Assembly: GCF_900113925.1 (NCBI RefSeq)
Contig: NZ_FORD01000002.1
Span: 141,371 to 205,370 of the forward strand
DNA length: 64,000 bases
Origin: Nitrosomonas sp. Nm34
GTDB lineage: Bacteria; Pseudomonadota; Gammaproteobacteria; Burkholderiales; Nitrosomonadaceae
Direction of reading: 5' to 3'
Of this stretch, positions 9,609-19,228 are shown one piece after another. The position numbers and the translations under genes are program-made. Below the pieces are notes generated by a model that did no database searches, was not told the DNA's origin, and saw only the letters and a list, made by a program, of their open reading frames with translations. Position 1 is the stretch's first letter. Each line of letters opens with the position of its first letter.

Positions 9609-10592
9609 CTAAACGCATGGAGGCAGGTCTGTATGAATCAATACTTTGATTGGTTTTTGACTGATACTGAATTTTATTGTGCTTCCTGCTTCAATATCGC
9701 GATTGCGGAAATAATCGCCATCTACCTGCAGAGGGTAGGAGGGGCTGTGTAAGGTAAGGGAGATGCTTTCTCCTGAAAAATATTGCAGAGGAAATCCTGC
9801 AGGCTTGTGTTGAAGCATACGCAATGCTTTAATCAATTCATGTTGACGCTTTGCGTCAGGTAAAAAACCAAGGACAAGCTTTTTTAAAGATGGGCTGGCA
9901 GTAGGAACAAGTTGTAAATTTCTTGCATAAGCTGCGCTATTAGCCACTATGACATAGCCTGATTGGCAATCAATGACAGCTTGCCCATCAACATGGACTG
10001 TCACGATAGGGTGGTGTAAAAAAACTAAGGCGTTAAGTCCGCTCCAAACATAAGCAGAATCACTGATCGGTCCTTTTCGTTTGCCAATCAGCTTGATTGT
10101 GAGCGAATCAAAACCCATCGAAGCCATAATAAAGAATGGCTTTTCTCCCTGAATCCCATTGCCGCTGATCAGGCCATAAAACTGCTCCAGACATCTTCCA
10201 TCCGTTATCGCTCGCAGTAAATCCTTTGGGTTTGCACTCATTCCATAGGAATGGGCAAATAGGGACTCGTTTCCACCGGGAACCATGTAAACGGGGGTAT
10301 CTGTTTTACTAAGTAAAGGAAGGAGTTTTCTGACTGTTCCATCACCCCCGACCACGACTATAAGATCATGTCCTGTCATGGCTGTCTCGAGAGGTAGGTA
10401 AGATTTCATTTTTTTCTTTGACTCGCAGACCTCCACCGCTATCCCATGATGAGCAAGAAATCTCCCATATTCATGGGCTAATGATTCTGTATTGCCCGCA
10501 CTGGAAATAGGATTGAAAATAATTAATATTTTTTGAGGAGAGGGAATGGTAATCAGTGTTCCCTTTGGCAGAAATGTGCTTTCATTTTTCAC
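9609..10592 (-). CDS. Diacylglycerol/sphingosine-kinase-family lipid kinase
   Basis: A 327-residue protein of the DAGK/YegS catalytic family. It has KILIIFNPISSAGN at the N-terminus, the nucleotide motif VVVGGDGTVRKLL near residue 80 and VPGGNESLFAHSYG near 105, equivalent to the GGDGT and PxGTxNxxA motifs. It probably phosphorylates a lipid alcohol such as diacylglycerol on the inner membrane face. Start is a GTG with a weak ribosome site. It lies upstream of the OlsB-PlcP-Agt operon on the same strand, 400 bases away, with a near-perfect PHO box about 250 bases before its start. PlcP releases diacylglycerol, so a co-regulated DAG kinase would recycle it to phosphatidate. Substrate is inferred from context. 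Confidence 0.8.
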   Translation of the reverse strand: MKNESTFLPKGTLITIPSPQKILIIFNPISSAGNTESLAHEYGRFLAHHGIAVEVCESKKKMKSYLPLETAMTGHDLIVVVGGDGTVRKLLPLLSKTDTPVYMVPGGNESLFAHSYGMSANPKDLLRAITDGRCLEQFYGLISGNGIQGEKPFFIMASMGFDSLTIKLIGKRKGPISDSAYVWSGLNALVFLHHPIVTVHVDGQAVIDCQSGYVIVANSAAYARNLQLVPTASPSLKKLVLGFLPDAKRQHELIKALRMLQHKPAGFPLQYFSGESISLTLHSPSYPLQVDGDYFRNRDIEAGSTIKFSISQKPIKVLIHTDLPPCV

Positions 10593-10841
10593 GGAAAATT
10601 AATAAAGATCTGATTAACTAATTACTTCGTTAATTTAGTTTCTTTAATAAATTGGTAAACGAACCAATCACGGCGGGAGTTTATTTGACTAAAATTGAGT
10701 TGACTTTTTTCAAGTGAAAAACTTTTAAAACTAGACCAAATCTTGAATAATTTTCCTGAATTGTAAAAAAATTTCACCCGATTGGTGGAAATCAACCTGA
10801 ATCATAAAATGTTAACACTAATGGAATGCTACCAATTGATG

Positions 10842-10859
10842 ATGACAAACAGATGACAG
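10842..10859 (-). promoter_or_regulatory. Near-consensus PHO box
   Basis: Minus-strand sequence CTGTCATCTGTTTGTCAT: two seven-base half-sites, the first a perfect CTGTCAT and the second TTGTCAT (6 of 7), separated by four bases. The orientation points to the lipid-kinase gene starting at 10592, leaving a leader of about 250 bases. The surrounding 10593-11223 region holds no other supported gene; it is the AT-rich divergent promoter region between the lipid kinase and the Hsp20 gene. Confidence 0.6.
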
Positions 10860-11223
10860 TATTATTAAAGCTTCGTGTATAAGCGATTTATCGAAATGAG
10901 AAAAAATCTCGGTATTTTTCTCCATCAGAAATACGTGTTTCTACTTATTTATTATTCCTTGTGGGTAGTCTAAGATAAATCATTATCTCGGCTAGTGACC
11001 TTTCTTGTCTCTTAAAACTATGCAAAGCGAATCGTGTGAGCAGGCATAACAAGATGAGAGAGAAAATAGATGACGAGGGAGTCAGTCAGCATTACGTTGC
11101 TAATGGATAGAACAGTAAGAACAGTGATTGAGTAATTTATGCCGATTTTATCAGTCGCGATGTGATGGAAACTGGCTGACGAGACTTCCAAAAATTTCAC
11201 CGCTTTAGATAAGGAGACCTATC

Positions 11224-11700
11224 ATGAAAAGTGCCCAGCACCCCGCTTCATCTCTGCAAAGTAAATCAAGTGCTACGCAACCATCTTCAACTCAGCCCAG
11301 TATCGTTGCTCGATCTGATCTACTTGCTACTGTTGAGGATTGGCTTGGTAACTTAGGCATACGTATCGGAGAATTATCTGTAATGAAAGTTGATTTATCA
11401 GAAAATGATACTGCATATACTATTCTTGCTGATATTCCTGGTGTCAATAAAGAGAATATAAAAGTTGATTTGGAAAGTAACCGTATTTCCATCAAAGTCG
11501 AGAAAAAGAAAGAGGTGGAACAAAAAGAGGGGGAAAGGTTTATCTCCAGAGAACGCTCTTGGGAATCTATCTCCCGTTCAGTCAGACTGGATGAGGAAAT
11601 CGATGTGAATAAAGCTCAAGCTAAGTATGAAAATGGTGTGCTAACATTGACGATGCCAAAAAAACATGTCAAAGCTATCAAGCAGCTTGAGATCAAATAA
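11224..11700 (+). CDS. Small heat-shock protein, Hsp20 family
   Basis: A 158-residue alpha-crystallin-type chaperone. The first 45 residues are Ser/Gln-rich and likely disordered. The alpha-crystallin domain spans about 55-158 with DLSENDTAYTILADIPGVNK, the conserved ENGVLTLTMPKK (A-x-x-x-n-GVL signature) and a C-terminal QLEIK tail supplying the I-x-I-like anchor. It binds unfolding proteins without ATP. AAGGAG precedes the ATG. A GroEL-type gene follows 244 bases later on the same strand, so together they may form a stress pair. A longer paralogue lies at 29.0 kb. The 11701-11944 gap shows no further gene. Confidence 0.93.
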   Translation: MKSAQHPASSLQSKSSATQPSSTQPSIVARSDLLATVEDWLGNLGIRIGELSVMKVDLSENDTAYTILADIPGVNKENIKVDLESNRISIKVEKKKEVEQKEGERFISRERSWESISRSVRLDEEIDVNKAQAKYENGVLTLTMPKKHVKAIKQLEIK

Positions 11701-11944
11701 TTAAAGAGAGGCGAGCATTTTTTGCTGCGGAGGTACTTATGCCTAGAGGAAAATGATGGTTTACAAACTGGGGCTACGTGTCACTTTGATCTTGTGTTCT
11801 TGTGTTCTTGTACTAACCTCAGTATAAATTATGATCAGATGAAGAAGATGAACTGGACTTTTGCCTCAGCTCAGTTTATTGGATAGTTCTGTTGTAATAA
11901 AATAATCAGAGCAAGACCATAAAAAATTCATTCAGGAGGCTCCG

Positions 11945-13540
11945 TTGCCGGCAAAGCAAATCCTGTTTCAGGATGCGGTATACAGCAAAATTGTCAGGGG
12001 CATGGATATTCTGGCCAATGCAGTCAGGATCACACTAGGCCCGCGAGGCCGCAACGTCATTCTCGAACGCCCGAATGGCCCACCTCTTGTTGCCAATTCT
12101 GGCGTGGTGGTGGCGAAGGAAATCGAGCTTGAAGACAAATTTGAAAACATGGGTGCGCTCATGGTGAGAGAAGTGGCCAGCAAAACATCTAGTGTGGCTG
12201 GCGATGGGACTACCACTGCGACTATCCTCGCCCAGGTGATCGTGCATGAAGGGATGAAGTTTGTGATGGCAGGAATGAATCCAATGGATTTGAAGCGCGG
12301 CATTGACATAGCGATTACGGCTATAGTGAAAGCCCTTAAGGAAGTATCCAAACCCTGCTCAACCCGAAAAGAAATTGCTCAGGTGGCGACAATATCTGCT
12401 AATGCAGATACTGAGGTCGGTGAAATGATTGCTGAAACCATAGAGAAAATAGGCAAGGAGGGGGTCATTACGGTCGAAGATGGCCAGAGTCTGCAAAACG
12501 AATTGGAAATAGTAGAAGGAATGCAGTTTGATCAAGGCTACTTATCTCCCTACTTTATCAATCACCCAGACCAGCAGAAGGCAGAACTGGATGATCCTTA
12601 TATCCTTCTGTCTGAAAAGAAAATAAGCAATATCCATGACCTATTACCGTTACTGGAGCAAGTCTCCCAGGCTAATCGCCCATTACTGATCATTGCAGAG
12701 GATGTTGAGGGAGAGGCGCTGGCAACACTGGTGATCAATAATATTCACGGCATTGTTAAATCCATAGCTGTCAAAGCGCCGGGATTGGGTGACCGACGCA
12801 AGGCGATGCTGGAAGATATGGCCGTTCTCACTGGGGGCATGGTAATCGCTGAGACAACCGGTCTTCTACTTCAAAAGATGACGCTGCAAGATCTTGGCCA
12901 GGCCAAGCGTGTCGAAGTGGATAAGGAAACGACGACTTTGATTGGTGGAATGGGAAAGATTGAACAGATTCAAAGTCGTATCCAACAAATTCGCCAACAG
13001 ATTGAAACAGCTTCAAACGGTTACGATAAGGAAAAATCACAGGAACGTCTCGCCAAGCTTGTTGGCGGAGTAGCCATCATCAAAGTGGGTGCCGCTACTG
13101 AAACGGGAATGAAAGAGAAAAAGAGCCGGATTGAAGATGCTTTGCGTGCCGCTCGCGCTGCTGTGGAAGAGGGGATTGGGCCAGGAGGAGGGGTTGCCTT
13201 ATTACGAGCCAGAACAGCGATCAGACGACTAAAAGGTGATAATTCTGAACAGGATGCTGGTATTCAGATTGTACTGCGGGCGCTAGAAGACCCTTTACGG
13301 CAAATCGTAACCAATGCGGGAGATGAGCCCTCTATCGTGCTCGCCAATGTATTGAAAAATACCGGTAACTTTGGTTATAACGCAGCCTCTAAGGAATATG
13401 GTGACCTTTTGGAAATGGGCGTTCTCGATCCCACCAAGGTGACACGTTGTGCCTTGCAGAATGCCGCTTCAATTGCCGGTCTGATTCTTAGTGCCAATAT
13501 CATGATCGCTGGTTTATCTGAAGAGGCTCAAGCCGTATAA
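11945..13540 (+). CDS. groEL: GroEL paralogue (chaperonin 60) with altered ATPase site
   Basis: A 531-residue Hsp60 aligning without gaps with the start of E. coli GroEL. The TTG start is preceded by a strong AGGAGG. Retained are [10 protein letters not shown] (residues 30-38), AGDGTTTAT with Asp87, the apical [26 protein letters not shown] and IEDAL carrying the Asp398 equivalent. Two departures stand out. Position 52, the catalytic Asp of the TKDG motif, is Ser (codons AAT TCT GGC give NSG), and the usual GGM-rich C-terminal tail is missing (it ends EEAQAV). There is no GroES gene beside it; the neighbour is an Hsp20. It is probably a specialised second chaperonin with slowed ATP hydrolysis, acting with a GroES encoded elsewhere. 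Confidence 0.93.
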   Translation: MPAKQILFQDAVYSKIVRGMDILANAVRITLGPRGRNVILERPNGPPLVANSGVVVAKEIELEDKFENMGALMVREVASKTSSVAGDGTTTATILAQVIVHEGMKFVMAGMNPMDLKRGIDIAITAIVKALKEVSKPCSTRKEIAQVATISANADTEVGEMIAETIEKIGKEGVITVEDGQSLQNELEIVEGMQFDQGYLSPYFINHPDQQKAELDDPYILLSEKKISNIHDLLPLLEQVSQANRPLLIIAEDVEGEALATLVINNIHGIVKSIAVKAPGLGDRRKAMLEDMAVLTGGMVIAETTGLLLQKMTLQDLGQAKRVEVDKETTTLIGGMGKIEQIQSRIQQIRQQIETASNGYDKEKSQERLAKLVGGVAIIKVGAATETGMKEKKSRIEDALRAARAAVEEGIGPGGGVALLRARTAIRRLKGDNSEQDAGIQIVLRALEDPLRQIVTNAGDEPSIVLANVLKNTGNFGYNAASKEYGDLLEMGVLDPTKVTRCALQNAASIAGLILSANIMIAGLSEEAQAV

Positions 13541-13591
13541 AGCAAGCTAAATAAATTAAACAGAGCTGGGGGGATGGGTGTAAGTGCCTAA

Positions 13592-13670
13592 TACCATTTG
13601 GAAGTCGCACATGATACGAAGGCGACGGCAAAGAGAAGCCGACAAAGTCAGTTTGATCTGGAAATGGAAT
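13592..13670 (+). repeat. MITE-like palindromic repeat, copy 2
   Basis: It begins ACCATTTGGAAGTCG, has GGCGACGGCAAAGAGAAGCC and ends GTTTGATCTGGAAATGGAAT. Shortened in the middle compared with full copies. It fills most of the 273-base gap between the chaperonin and patatin genes. Confidence 0.7.
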
Positions 13671-13813
13671 TACAAATCTGGGGAATAGTTTGATGCTTGG
13701 TCATGAGTAAGGATATGTGGGCATCCAGTCTGAAATCTCTCAATATATTTTCCCTTTGTTAAGAGAGGGATAATCCTAAAGATCGCTCTTGGGATGATGG
13801 CAATCGTGATTAA

Positions 13814-14725
13814 TCAGATTTGCAACCATTGTTGAATCTGTTCCCGATGTTGCGCATACCACATTCTGCCAATTTCTAATGCCTTTTGCTGGAATACTGG
13901 ATTATTTGCAGAATCCATATTACCTGGCATATCATAATTTTTTAGATAATGATTGATATATAACACACGATCACCCAATATCTCCTCAGTAATTTTGACA
14001 TTTGCAATCATTTTTTCCCTAAGAATTAATGAAGCGATCCCTTTTGCTGACCATTGAACTCCGCCATATCCACAGGCTTTTATGCCATTTATAGCGAAAC
14101 TGCGCCAGCCTGATCCAATGGAAAGTACTTTTATATCATATTCCTTCCAAAACCTTTTAGCATGAAGATAGACACTAAGGCCAGGATTATTCATACCTAT
14201 GCCCCCATCGATTCGCCAGCTCCCATCTTCCATTTGTACGGGAGGATAATAGGCTGGTGCAGCCGTGCAAGCATCTGCCACCTCGCTAAGAAGAAAATCC
14301 GGCTGACTCTCATTGGTGAAAATTTCTAACTGATCCCGATTAAGGTTGAAGCTGGGAATCAATATTCGTTTATTAAGTGATGAAAGCCTTAAGTTTCCTA
14401 ATGCCTTTTTTAATACCAGGCTTTTGGGTGTGCCTTTATATTTGGGGCGAATTTGCAGTAGATTTAGCAATCTGCTCATCCTATGTTCTGCCATCATTTT
14501 TTCTAACATTTTCTCTTGGAGAACAGTATGGATTATCTCTTTGGCAGTCAATGTCCGGCCCAGAATTAAACATGCAATCAGCCCCCCGGATGATGAGCCC
14601 GCAACCATGTCAAATAAATTGTAGGTTGAAGAACTGCTATCCTCTTCCAGACAAGCTAATACGCTAAGTTGAATTAACAAATGGCTACCGCCTCCATCTA
14701 AACTCAAAACATATTTGTGTTGCAC
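13814..14725 (-). CDS. Patatin-like phospholipase
   Basis: A 303-residue lipid acyl hydrolase. The oxyanion loop DGGGSHLL is at residues 10-17, the nucleophile elbow GSSSGG near 43-48 (family GxSxG) and the catalytic Asp in DGGIGMNNP near 173, so the Ser-Asp dyad is complete. No signal peptide is seen, suggesting a cytoplasmic or membrane-associated enzyme that deacylates phospholipids. Start is a GTG six bases after GGGAGA. It stands alone on the minus strand, but its lipid role fits the surrounding lipid-remodelling genes. No PHO-box-like site was found upstream. Confidence 0.9.
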   Translation of the reverse strand: MQHKYVLSLDGGGSHLLIQLSVLACLEEDSSSSTYNLFDMVAGSSSGGLIACLILGRTLTAKEIIHTVLQEKMLEKMMAEHRMSRLLNLLQIRPKYKGTPKSLVLKKALGNLRLSSLNKRILIPSFNLNRDQLEIFTNESQPDFLLSEVADACTAAPAYYPPVQMEDGSWRIDGGIGMNNPGLSVYLHAKRFWKEYDIKVLSIGSGWRSFAINGIKACGYGGVQWSAKGIASLILREKMIANVKITEEILGDRVLYINHYLKNYDMPGNMDSANNPVFQQKALEIGRMWYAQHREQIQQWLQI

Positions 14726-15017
14726 AACCGATCTCCCGGGATTTATGTTACTACGTATGAGATGTATGCTATTAGCTGCGAGGTGGATGTATTTTTGAAC
14801 TCATGGCTACTGGATTCTGCAGTACAGCAAAATTTTTCAAGGGGAACTATACTTTTCATTATTACCCTATAAATCGCTTTTAAAAAGTTGAGTAGGGAAA
14901 TGAATTCTAAAAAGAATTGATTAAACTTTCTTGAAGTTTATGTTAAATATGGATGCAATCTTTGTTAGGAAAACATGATCTACCACAGATGAGATAGATT
15001 GCCGAGAACGAGTTTTT

Positions 15018-16055
15018 ATGCCTGCTGCTAATACCACTAATACCTTGAAACAGTTATTACCTGAGCTACAACAAATTGAAGCAATGATTCATTTGGGTGA
15101 TAGAACAGGTCTAAGCAGTCAAGTGCTTTGTCATTTATCCTGTGATGAAGGTAGCTTGCCAATTTATGCCATAACACTCGGTAACAGGGCACGAACTGTT
15201 CCTTGTATTACCTATGTTGCAGGTGTCCATGGGCTAGAGCGCATTGGAACACAAGTTGTCATTGCTTTTCTGGAAGCTCTGCTGGAACGCTTGAAGTGGG
15301 ATCAGGTTTTGAGTGATATTCTGCAGCGGGTATGCATTAATTTTTTACCGCTCATTAATCCGGTTGGTATGCTTAACTATACCCGTGCGAATGGGCAAGG
15401 GGTTGACCTGATGCGTAATGCCCCGGTAGATAGCCATGAAAAAACCATCTGGCTGGCAGGGGGGCACCGGATTTCATCTTATTTGCCATGGTACCGTGGG
15501 AAGGCTTCTGAAGGGATGCAGCCTGAAGCACAAGCGTTATGTGATTTTATTACCCGGGAGGTTTTTTCTGCCCCGTTCAGCCTGGTTCTGGATTGCCATT
15601 CCGGTTTTGGTACGCGTAATCAGATCTGGTTTCCTTATGCCAGGAGCCGACTTGAACCTATTAAACATTTAAAAGAAGTTTTTTATCTGCGTAAGCTTTT
15701 TATGCAGACTTATCCCTATCAAGATTATCTTTTTGAGCCACAATCACAACATTACCTGGTACATGGTGATCTTTGGGATTTTCTTTATCTGAAATCGCTG
15801 GCAAGTGATCATATTTTTCTGCCATTAACGCTGGAAATGGGATCCTGGCGATGGATTCGCAAGAATCCGCTGCAGTTACGTCAATTACAGGGGCTTTATC
15901 ATCCGATAAAACCACACCGGCTTAACCGAGTGCTGAGGGGGCATTTAATACTGATGGAATTTCTGTTGCACGCGACTTTATCTTATGAAAACTGGCTTAT
16001 TAAGAGTGACTCACTGGAATTAGAGCAACAAGCGCGGGCGCTGTGGTACACATGA
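15018..16055 (+). CDS. M14-type zinc carboxypeptidase-like protein
   Basis: A 345-residue protein with the zinc-binding HGLE (HxxE) near residue 70, NPVGMLNYTRANGQGVDLMRN with the conserved Asn-Arg substrate site, and a third zinc ligand in LDCHSGFG. These features are shared by M14 carboxypeptidases, succinylglutamate desuccinylases and DUF2817 proteins. The C-terminal Glu region (LTLEMGSW) is compatible with the general base. The stop codon overlaps the next gene's start (ATGA), so the two are co-translated. Substrate unknown; deacylation of an acyl-amino acid or trimming of a short peptide are both possible. Confidence 0.75.
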   Translation: MPAANTTNTLKQLLPELQQIEAMIHLGDRTGLSSQVLCHLSCDEGSLPIYAITLGNRARTVPCITYVAGVHGLERIGTQVVIAFLEALLERLKWDQVLSDILQRVCINFLPLINPVGMLNYTRANGQGVDLMRNAPVDSHEKTIWLAGGHRISSYLPWYRGKASEGMQPEAQALCDFITREVFSAPFSLVLDCHSGFGTRNQIWFPYARSRLEPIKHLKEVFYLRKLFMQTYPYQDYLFEPQSQHYLVHGDLWDFLYLKSLASDHIFLPLTLEMGSWRWIRKNPLQLRQLQGLYHPIKPHRLNRVLRGHLILMEFLLHATLSYENWLIKSDSLELEQQARALWYT

Positions 16056-16819
16056 AATATCCCGAGCATTTTGTATTGATTCGAGGATTGTTGCGTGAAA
16101 CCAGACACTGGGGAGGGTTTACCGAGTATCTGCAGCAACAGTTTCCTCATGCGAATATTAGTATGCTGGATATTCCTGGTAATGGCCGGTTGCATGATGT
16201 TACCAGCCCAAAAACGATTGCAGGCATGACAGAAGCATTGCGCGAGAAAGTGTCCAACAACCAGCCGCTCAGACTGATTGCACTTTCCATGGGAGGGATG
16301 ATTGCGATTGATTGGATGATGCGCTATCCGGATGAAGTGGACGCGGCCGTTTTAATCAATACCAGTGCCAGACCGCTTTCACCGTTTTATCACCGTCTAC
16401 GCTGGACGATTTATCCCCATGTTATAAAAATGATTTTTCAGTCATCTTTGCAAAAGGAATCGGATATTCTGACTCTGACTTCAAATCGTCACAGCCACAA
16501 CAGTCAATTGCTTACGACCTGGCAACAATGGCAACAAGAAAACCCCGTGTCAACTGTCAGCGCGAGAAACCAATTCCTGGCTGCGTTAAAATTTTCGATA
16601 ACCTCCAAACCGAAGCAACCAGTACTTATTGTAGCCAGTCGGGCTGATCGCCTGGTGGATTATCGCTGTAGCCTGAAATTGGCGCAGACTTGGCAAACAA
16701 GCTATATGGAGCATGATACGGCTGGCCATGATCTATCACTGGATGAGCCAGAGTGGCTGGCAAATATCATCAAGCAATGGTTTAACTCTGATTTTCTTCA
16801 ACTGCTGGAATTTAAATAA
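16052..16819 (+). CDS. Alpha/beta hydrolase
   Basis: A 255-residue alpha/beta-hydrolase with the nucleophile elbow ALSMGGM (GxSxG variant SMGG) near residue 87, an acid residue in ASRADRLVDY and the His in GHDLSLDEP near 233: a complete catalytic triad. The start was placed at the ATG overlapping the upstream stop codon (ATGA) rather than the in-frame GTG nine bases earlier. It forms a two-gene unit with the M14-like gene. Its own stop codon TAA is the first three bases of a repeat-element end (TAACGTGAGTT), so the element inserted exactly at, or just after, the gene's end. Confidence 0.82.
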   Translation: MKYPEHFVLIRGLLRETRHWGGFTEYLQQQFPHANISMLDIPGNGRLHDVTSPKTIAGMTEALREKVSNNQPLRLIALSMGGMIAIDWMMRYPDEVDAAVLINTSARPLSPFYHRLRWTIYPHVIKMIFQSSLQKESDILTLTSNRHSHNSQLLTTWQQWQQENPVSTVSARNQFLAALKFSITSKPKQPVLIVASRADRLVDYRCSLKLAQTWQTSYMEHDTAGHDLSLDEPEWLANIIKQWFNSDFLQLLEFK

Positions 16820-16950
16820 CGTGAGTTCGACATAAGAATCATCATATTACAACTGAAAGAGCTTGAGAAAACCTAATATTAAAGAGTCTCTTCTCATGGA
16901 ACGCGTAAGCCACTAGTCAGTCCACCAATTAATTAAAAAGTTAAATGGAT

Positions 16951-17188
16951 TGCGATGGTGGGAATGCTCGATTTGCGAGATACTATTCTTCCATTGGTCA
17001 TTGGCGGCGTTTCAATGATTGAGCGTTTACATAAACATAAGTGCTGCCCTCCACGGCTCAAACTCTTTACAAAAATCGTCCCTTGTTTAAGGGTAATGTA
17101 AGGGAAAGCACAGCAGCAGCACCAGCACCAGCAAATGAATCAACCGATAACTCAATGACACATGAAGATGTAAGAGCGCTCTTTTAGG
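16951..17188 (+). pseudogene. Decayed copy of small CxxC/HxxxH reading frame
   Basis: Homologous to the intact frame at 26456-26659. The segment [12 protein letters not shown] is readable, then the frame shifts before the His part (MIERLHKHKCC appears in another frame), and the ATG is ATT here. Confidence 0.5.
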
Positions 17189-17407
17189 GTATATCGTTAT
17201 TCATACATAAAACCTCCATGTTTATTAACGGAAGCATTCAACTTTTTAATAAAGCAGAGATGAGCTAAATGAAAAATCGTTTCGTTTCTAGTCAGTGCTA
17301 CCTCGTTAGTATAAAAAACCGTATAGCTTCATACTTCTGCAATAATCCATCAGTATTATAAAAGCTATCTAGAAAGTGTTAGAAAATCATGGAATCGATT
17401 TCTAGCC

Positions 17408-17453
17408 ATAGGTAGTTACTAGCTAAACTTCCTCTCATCAGGTAGCTGTCTAT
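17408..17453. promoter_or_regulatory. Operator-like inverted repeats before the RHH-like gene
   Basis: ATAGGTAGTTAC and GTAGCTGTCTAT face each other about 165-210 bases before the RHH-like start. In the sister copy at 26175-26220 the two arms are perfect, so here each carries substitutions. Ribbon-helix-helix proteins commonly repress their own genes through such paired palindromes. Confidence 0.4.
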
Positions 17454-17616
17454 TTTAATCTGCCAAGAGAAACGTAGTCGGTGAAGTGCATACGTCCTTG
17501 CACAAAACCCTTGAGGGTATTTTAAAAATACGCTTACGAATCAGGTTGTGAGAAGCATGTAACCCCATACCTATACCGATCAATAAGCGATGACTTGTTA
17601 TAGAAAGGCTTACTAA

Positions 17617-18015
17617 ATGATTAAAAGTACAGATTCAGTTACTCAACTATTAATCGAGAGCAGGCCAAGTGATTATTTTTCTCTGATGCATTCTTTAGCA
17701 CCAATTTTGCGTATGTTGAATGCTCCATCTTCAACAGTTCGCGCAAACTGTGAGCCAAATTCCCGGTCTTTCCTGTATTTGAAACTGGCTAATTATTCGA
17801 TGCTCGAAGCGATGGCAAATCGCATGGGTATTAGTCTAAACGATATAACAAATGAAGTGATAAATATAGGGATTGCATACATTCTCAGTCATTTGAAAAA
17901 AGACTCTAAGAAGAAAATTAATGAATTGGCTGAGATAATTATTCAGGAGGTCGAATTAGAAAACCTTTTGAGGGAAGAAAAAATACCTAACGGACTGAAT
18001 GATACAGCAGCTTAA
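17617..18015 (+). CDS. Ribbon-helix-helix-like protein of the repeat module, copy A
   Basis: A 132-residue protein, not recognised as a named family. Residues about 50-95 read SFLYLKLANYSMLEAMANRMG then ISLNDITNEVINIGIAYIL, which fits the strand-helix-turn-helix pattern of Arc/CopG-type DNA-binding proteins. The C-terminal 35 residues are a charged helix. A nearly identical gene sits in inverted orientation at 25615-26013, and most differences are conservative, so both reading frames appear maintained. GAAAGG precedes the ATG. Probably a DNA-binding protein linked to the repeat module (maintenance or regulation); function is inferred from the fold pattern only. Confidence 0.6.
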   Translation: MIKSTDSVTQLLIESRPSDYFSLMHSLAPILRMLNAPSSTVRANCEPNSRSFLYLKLANYSMLEAMANRMGISLNDITNEVINIGIAYILSHLKKDSKKKINELAEIIIQEVELENLLREEKIPNGLNDTAA

Positions 18016-18134
18016 ATGTGTTTTGGTAAATTATATGAAAAGTTAAATTGATTTTTAGAGACAAATAGTATGGAAAACATCAAAACTAGAAGCTTTTGGT
18101 TTAAGTTGGTCAAGTCTCTAGAACCTTATAAAAA

Positions 18135-18685
18135 TGTGAGTTCGACATAAGGCTCACATCATCACATCTGGAAGAGTTTGTGGGAGTCTGAGATTAATTG
18201 AAGGTCTCTTCTCACGAAAGGCGTAAGGCACCAATTCAGCTATCAGATTAACAAAAAAGTTAAATGGACTGCGATGGGGATGCTGGCTTTAACAGCATAA
18301 AGGTACCACAAGCTGCCTTTGTTGCAACTCAACAACGCGGTTGTGGCTCCCTAATCCTGGGAAATAGATGGCTAATACCTCAACATGTAATTCAGATAAT
18401 AGTGTTTAAACGTCTGGTAGCCCGACAGATAAAATTCCGCCCATGATTGTCATGACTTCACTTAGACACAGATTCCCTCGTCGACAATGCCGTTTTAGCG
18501 ATGACTCCGACAGGCACTCCTCTCACTGCGACTCAAACCCTTTGCAAAATCGTTAATTGCACAAATAATCAATAGCATAGTATCCATCGGAATCTGACTC
18601 CTTTAGTGATGAAGTTCTTTTTAAAATTGCTTCATCATGAGAAATTCAGATTCATTTTGCTGCTTTTTTATCCCAAACTCACGTT
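18135..18685 (+). mobile_element. TIR-bounded repeat element, about 550 bp
   Basis: Left end TGTGAGTTCGACATAAGG, right end reading inward TAACGTGAGTTTGGGATAAA: imperfect terminal inverted repeats of about 20 bases. The interior matches the inverted copy at 24975-25497 (for example TTAAATGGACTGCGATGG and CTTTGCAAAATCGTTAATTG) but encodes no credible protein. It looks like a non-autonomous element. Confidence 0.65.
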
Positions 18686-18803
18686 AGTGATGATAATGTG
18701 CTGATTCTTGTTCGTTGAACGAACCACAAGCTACGCTTCCAACAGACGCCGATGAGCCTTCTGGCTCCCCGCCAGGTCCGGCTATGGAGGGCACACATAA
18801 GGC

Positions 18804-18837
18804 AATAAAAAAGCCGCATAGCTTAGCGATTGCGGCT
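18804..18837 (-). terminator. Rho-independent terminator, minus strand
   Basis: Perfect stem AGCCGCA / TGCGGCT, 12-base loop, followed on the minus strand by TTTTTTATT. It ends 16 bases after the small minus-strand frame at 18853-18996, supporting that frame as a transcribed gene. Confidence 0.65.
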
Positions 18838-18852
18838 CATCACCGCTGACAT

Positions 18853-18996
18853 TTAGGTCTCGACATCAAAAGAAAACTGCAAAAATCCTTCGTGCTCGTT
18901 ACGCAAAGCAGCAGAAAAACTGATATGACAGACCCGACTTGCACTAGCCTTATATTTGATACATTTGGTTACGTACAGGATTTTCTTATTACTCAT
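18853..18996 (-). CDS. Small hypothetical protein, 47 residues
   Basis: Reads MSNKKILYVTKCIKYKASAS, then a short C-terminal half ending FSFDVET. Basic N-terminus with two Cys. GGGATAAGG lies immediately before the ATG, closer than usual. The main support is the strong terminator directly downstream on the same strand. No family recognised. Confidence 0.35.
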   Translation of the reverse strand: MSNKKILYVTKCIKYKASASRVCHISFSAALRNEHEGFLQFSFDVET

Positions 18997-19228
18997 CCTT
19001 ATCCCCCTACTGGTAATATGACTTGATTGCTACACAAAAATTTAACGAATAGCCAGTAAACTAATTCTGGCAATCTGCAATAGATTATTTTCTCACTTCA
19101 ATCGATTTGAGAATGGCAATTTTAGTAATGACAGAATGATGGAAATCAGACTTATCAAACTGCACTACTTTTTTGGTAGCAAGATTCGTGAGTATTACAC
19201 AACCTAATCTTTTTACCCTCGCCCTATC

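Larger units (their letters stand above)
16817..18685 (+). repeat. Large inverted repeat, copy A (module plus element)
   Basis: About 1.87 kb resembling, by eye and over its whole length, the reverse complement of 24975-26790. In order it holds an element left end (TAACGTGAGTTCGACATAAG), a decayed zinc-finger-like reading frame, a palindromic operator-like region, the ribbon-helix-helix-like gene, and a second complete element (18135-18685). The two copies differ by many substitutions and small indels, so the duplication is not recent. With copy B it encloses 18.7-25.0 kb. Confidence 0.8.

Noticed and set aside
18264..18446. 60-codon plus-strand frame inside the TIR element
   Set aside because: Not kept open in the homologous inverted element at 24975-25497.
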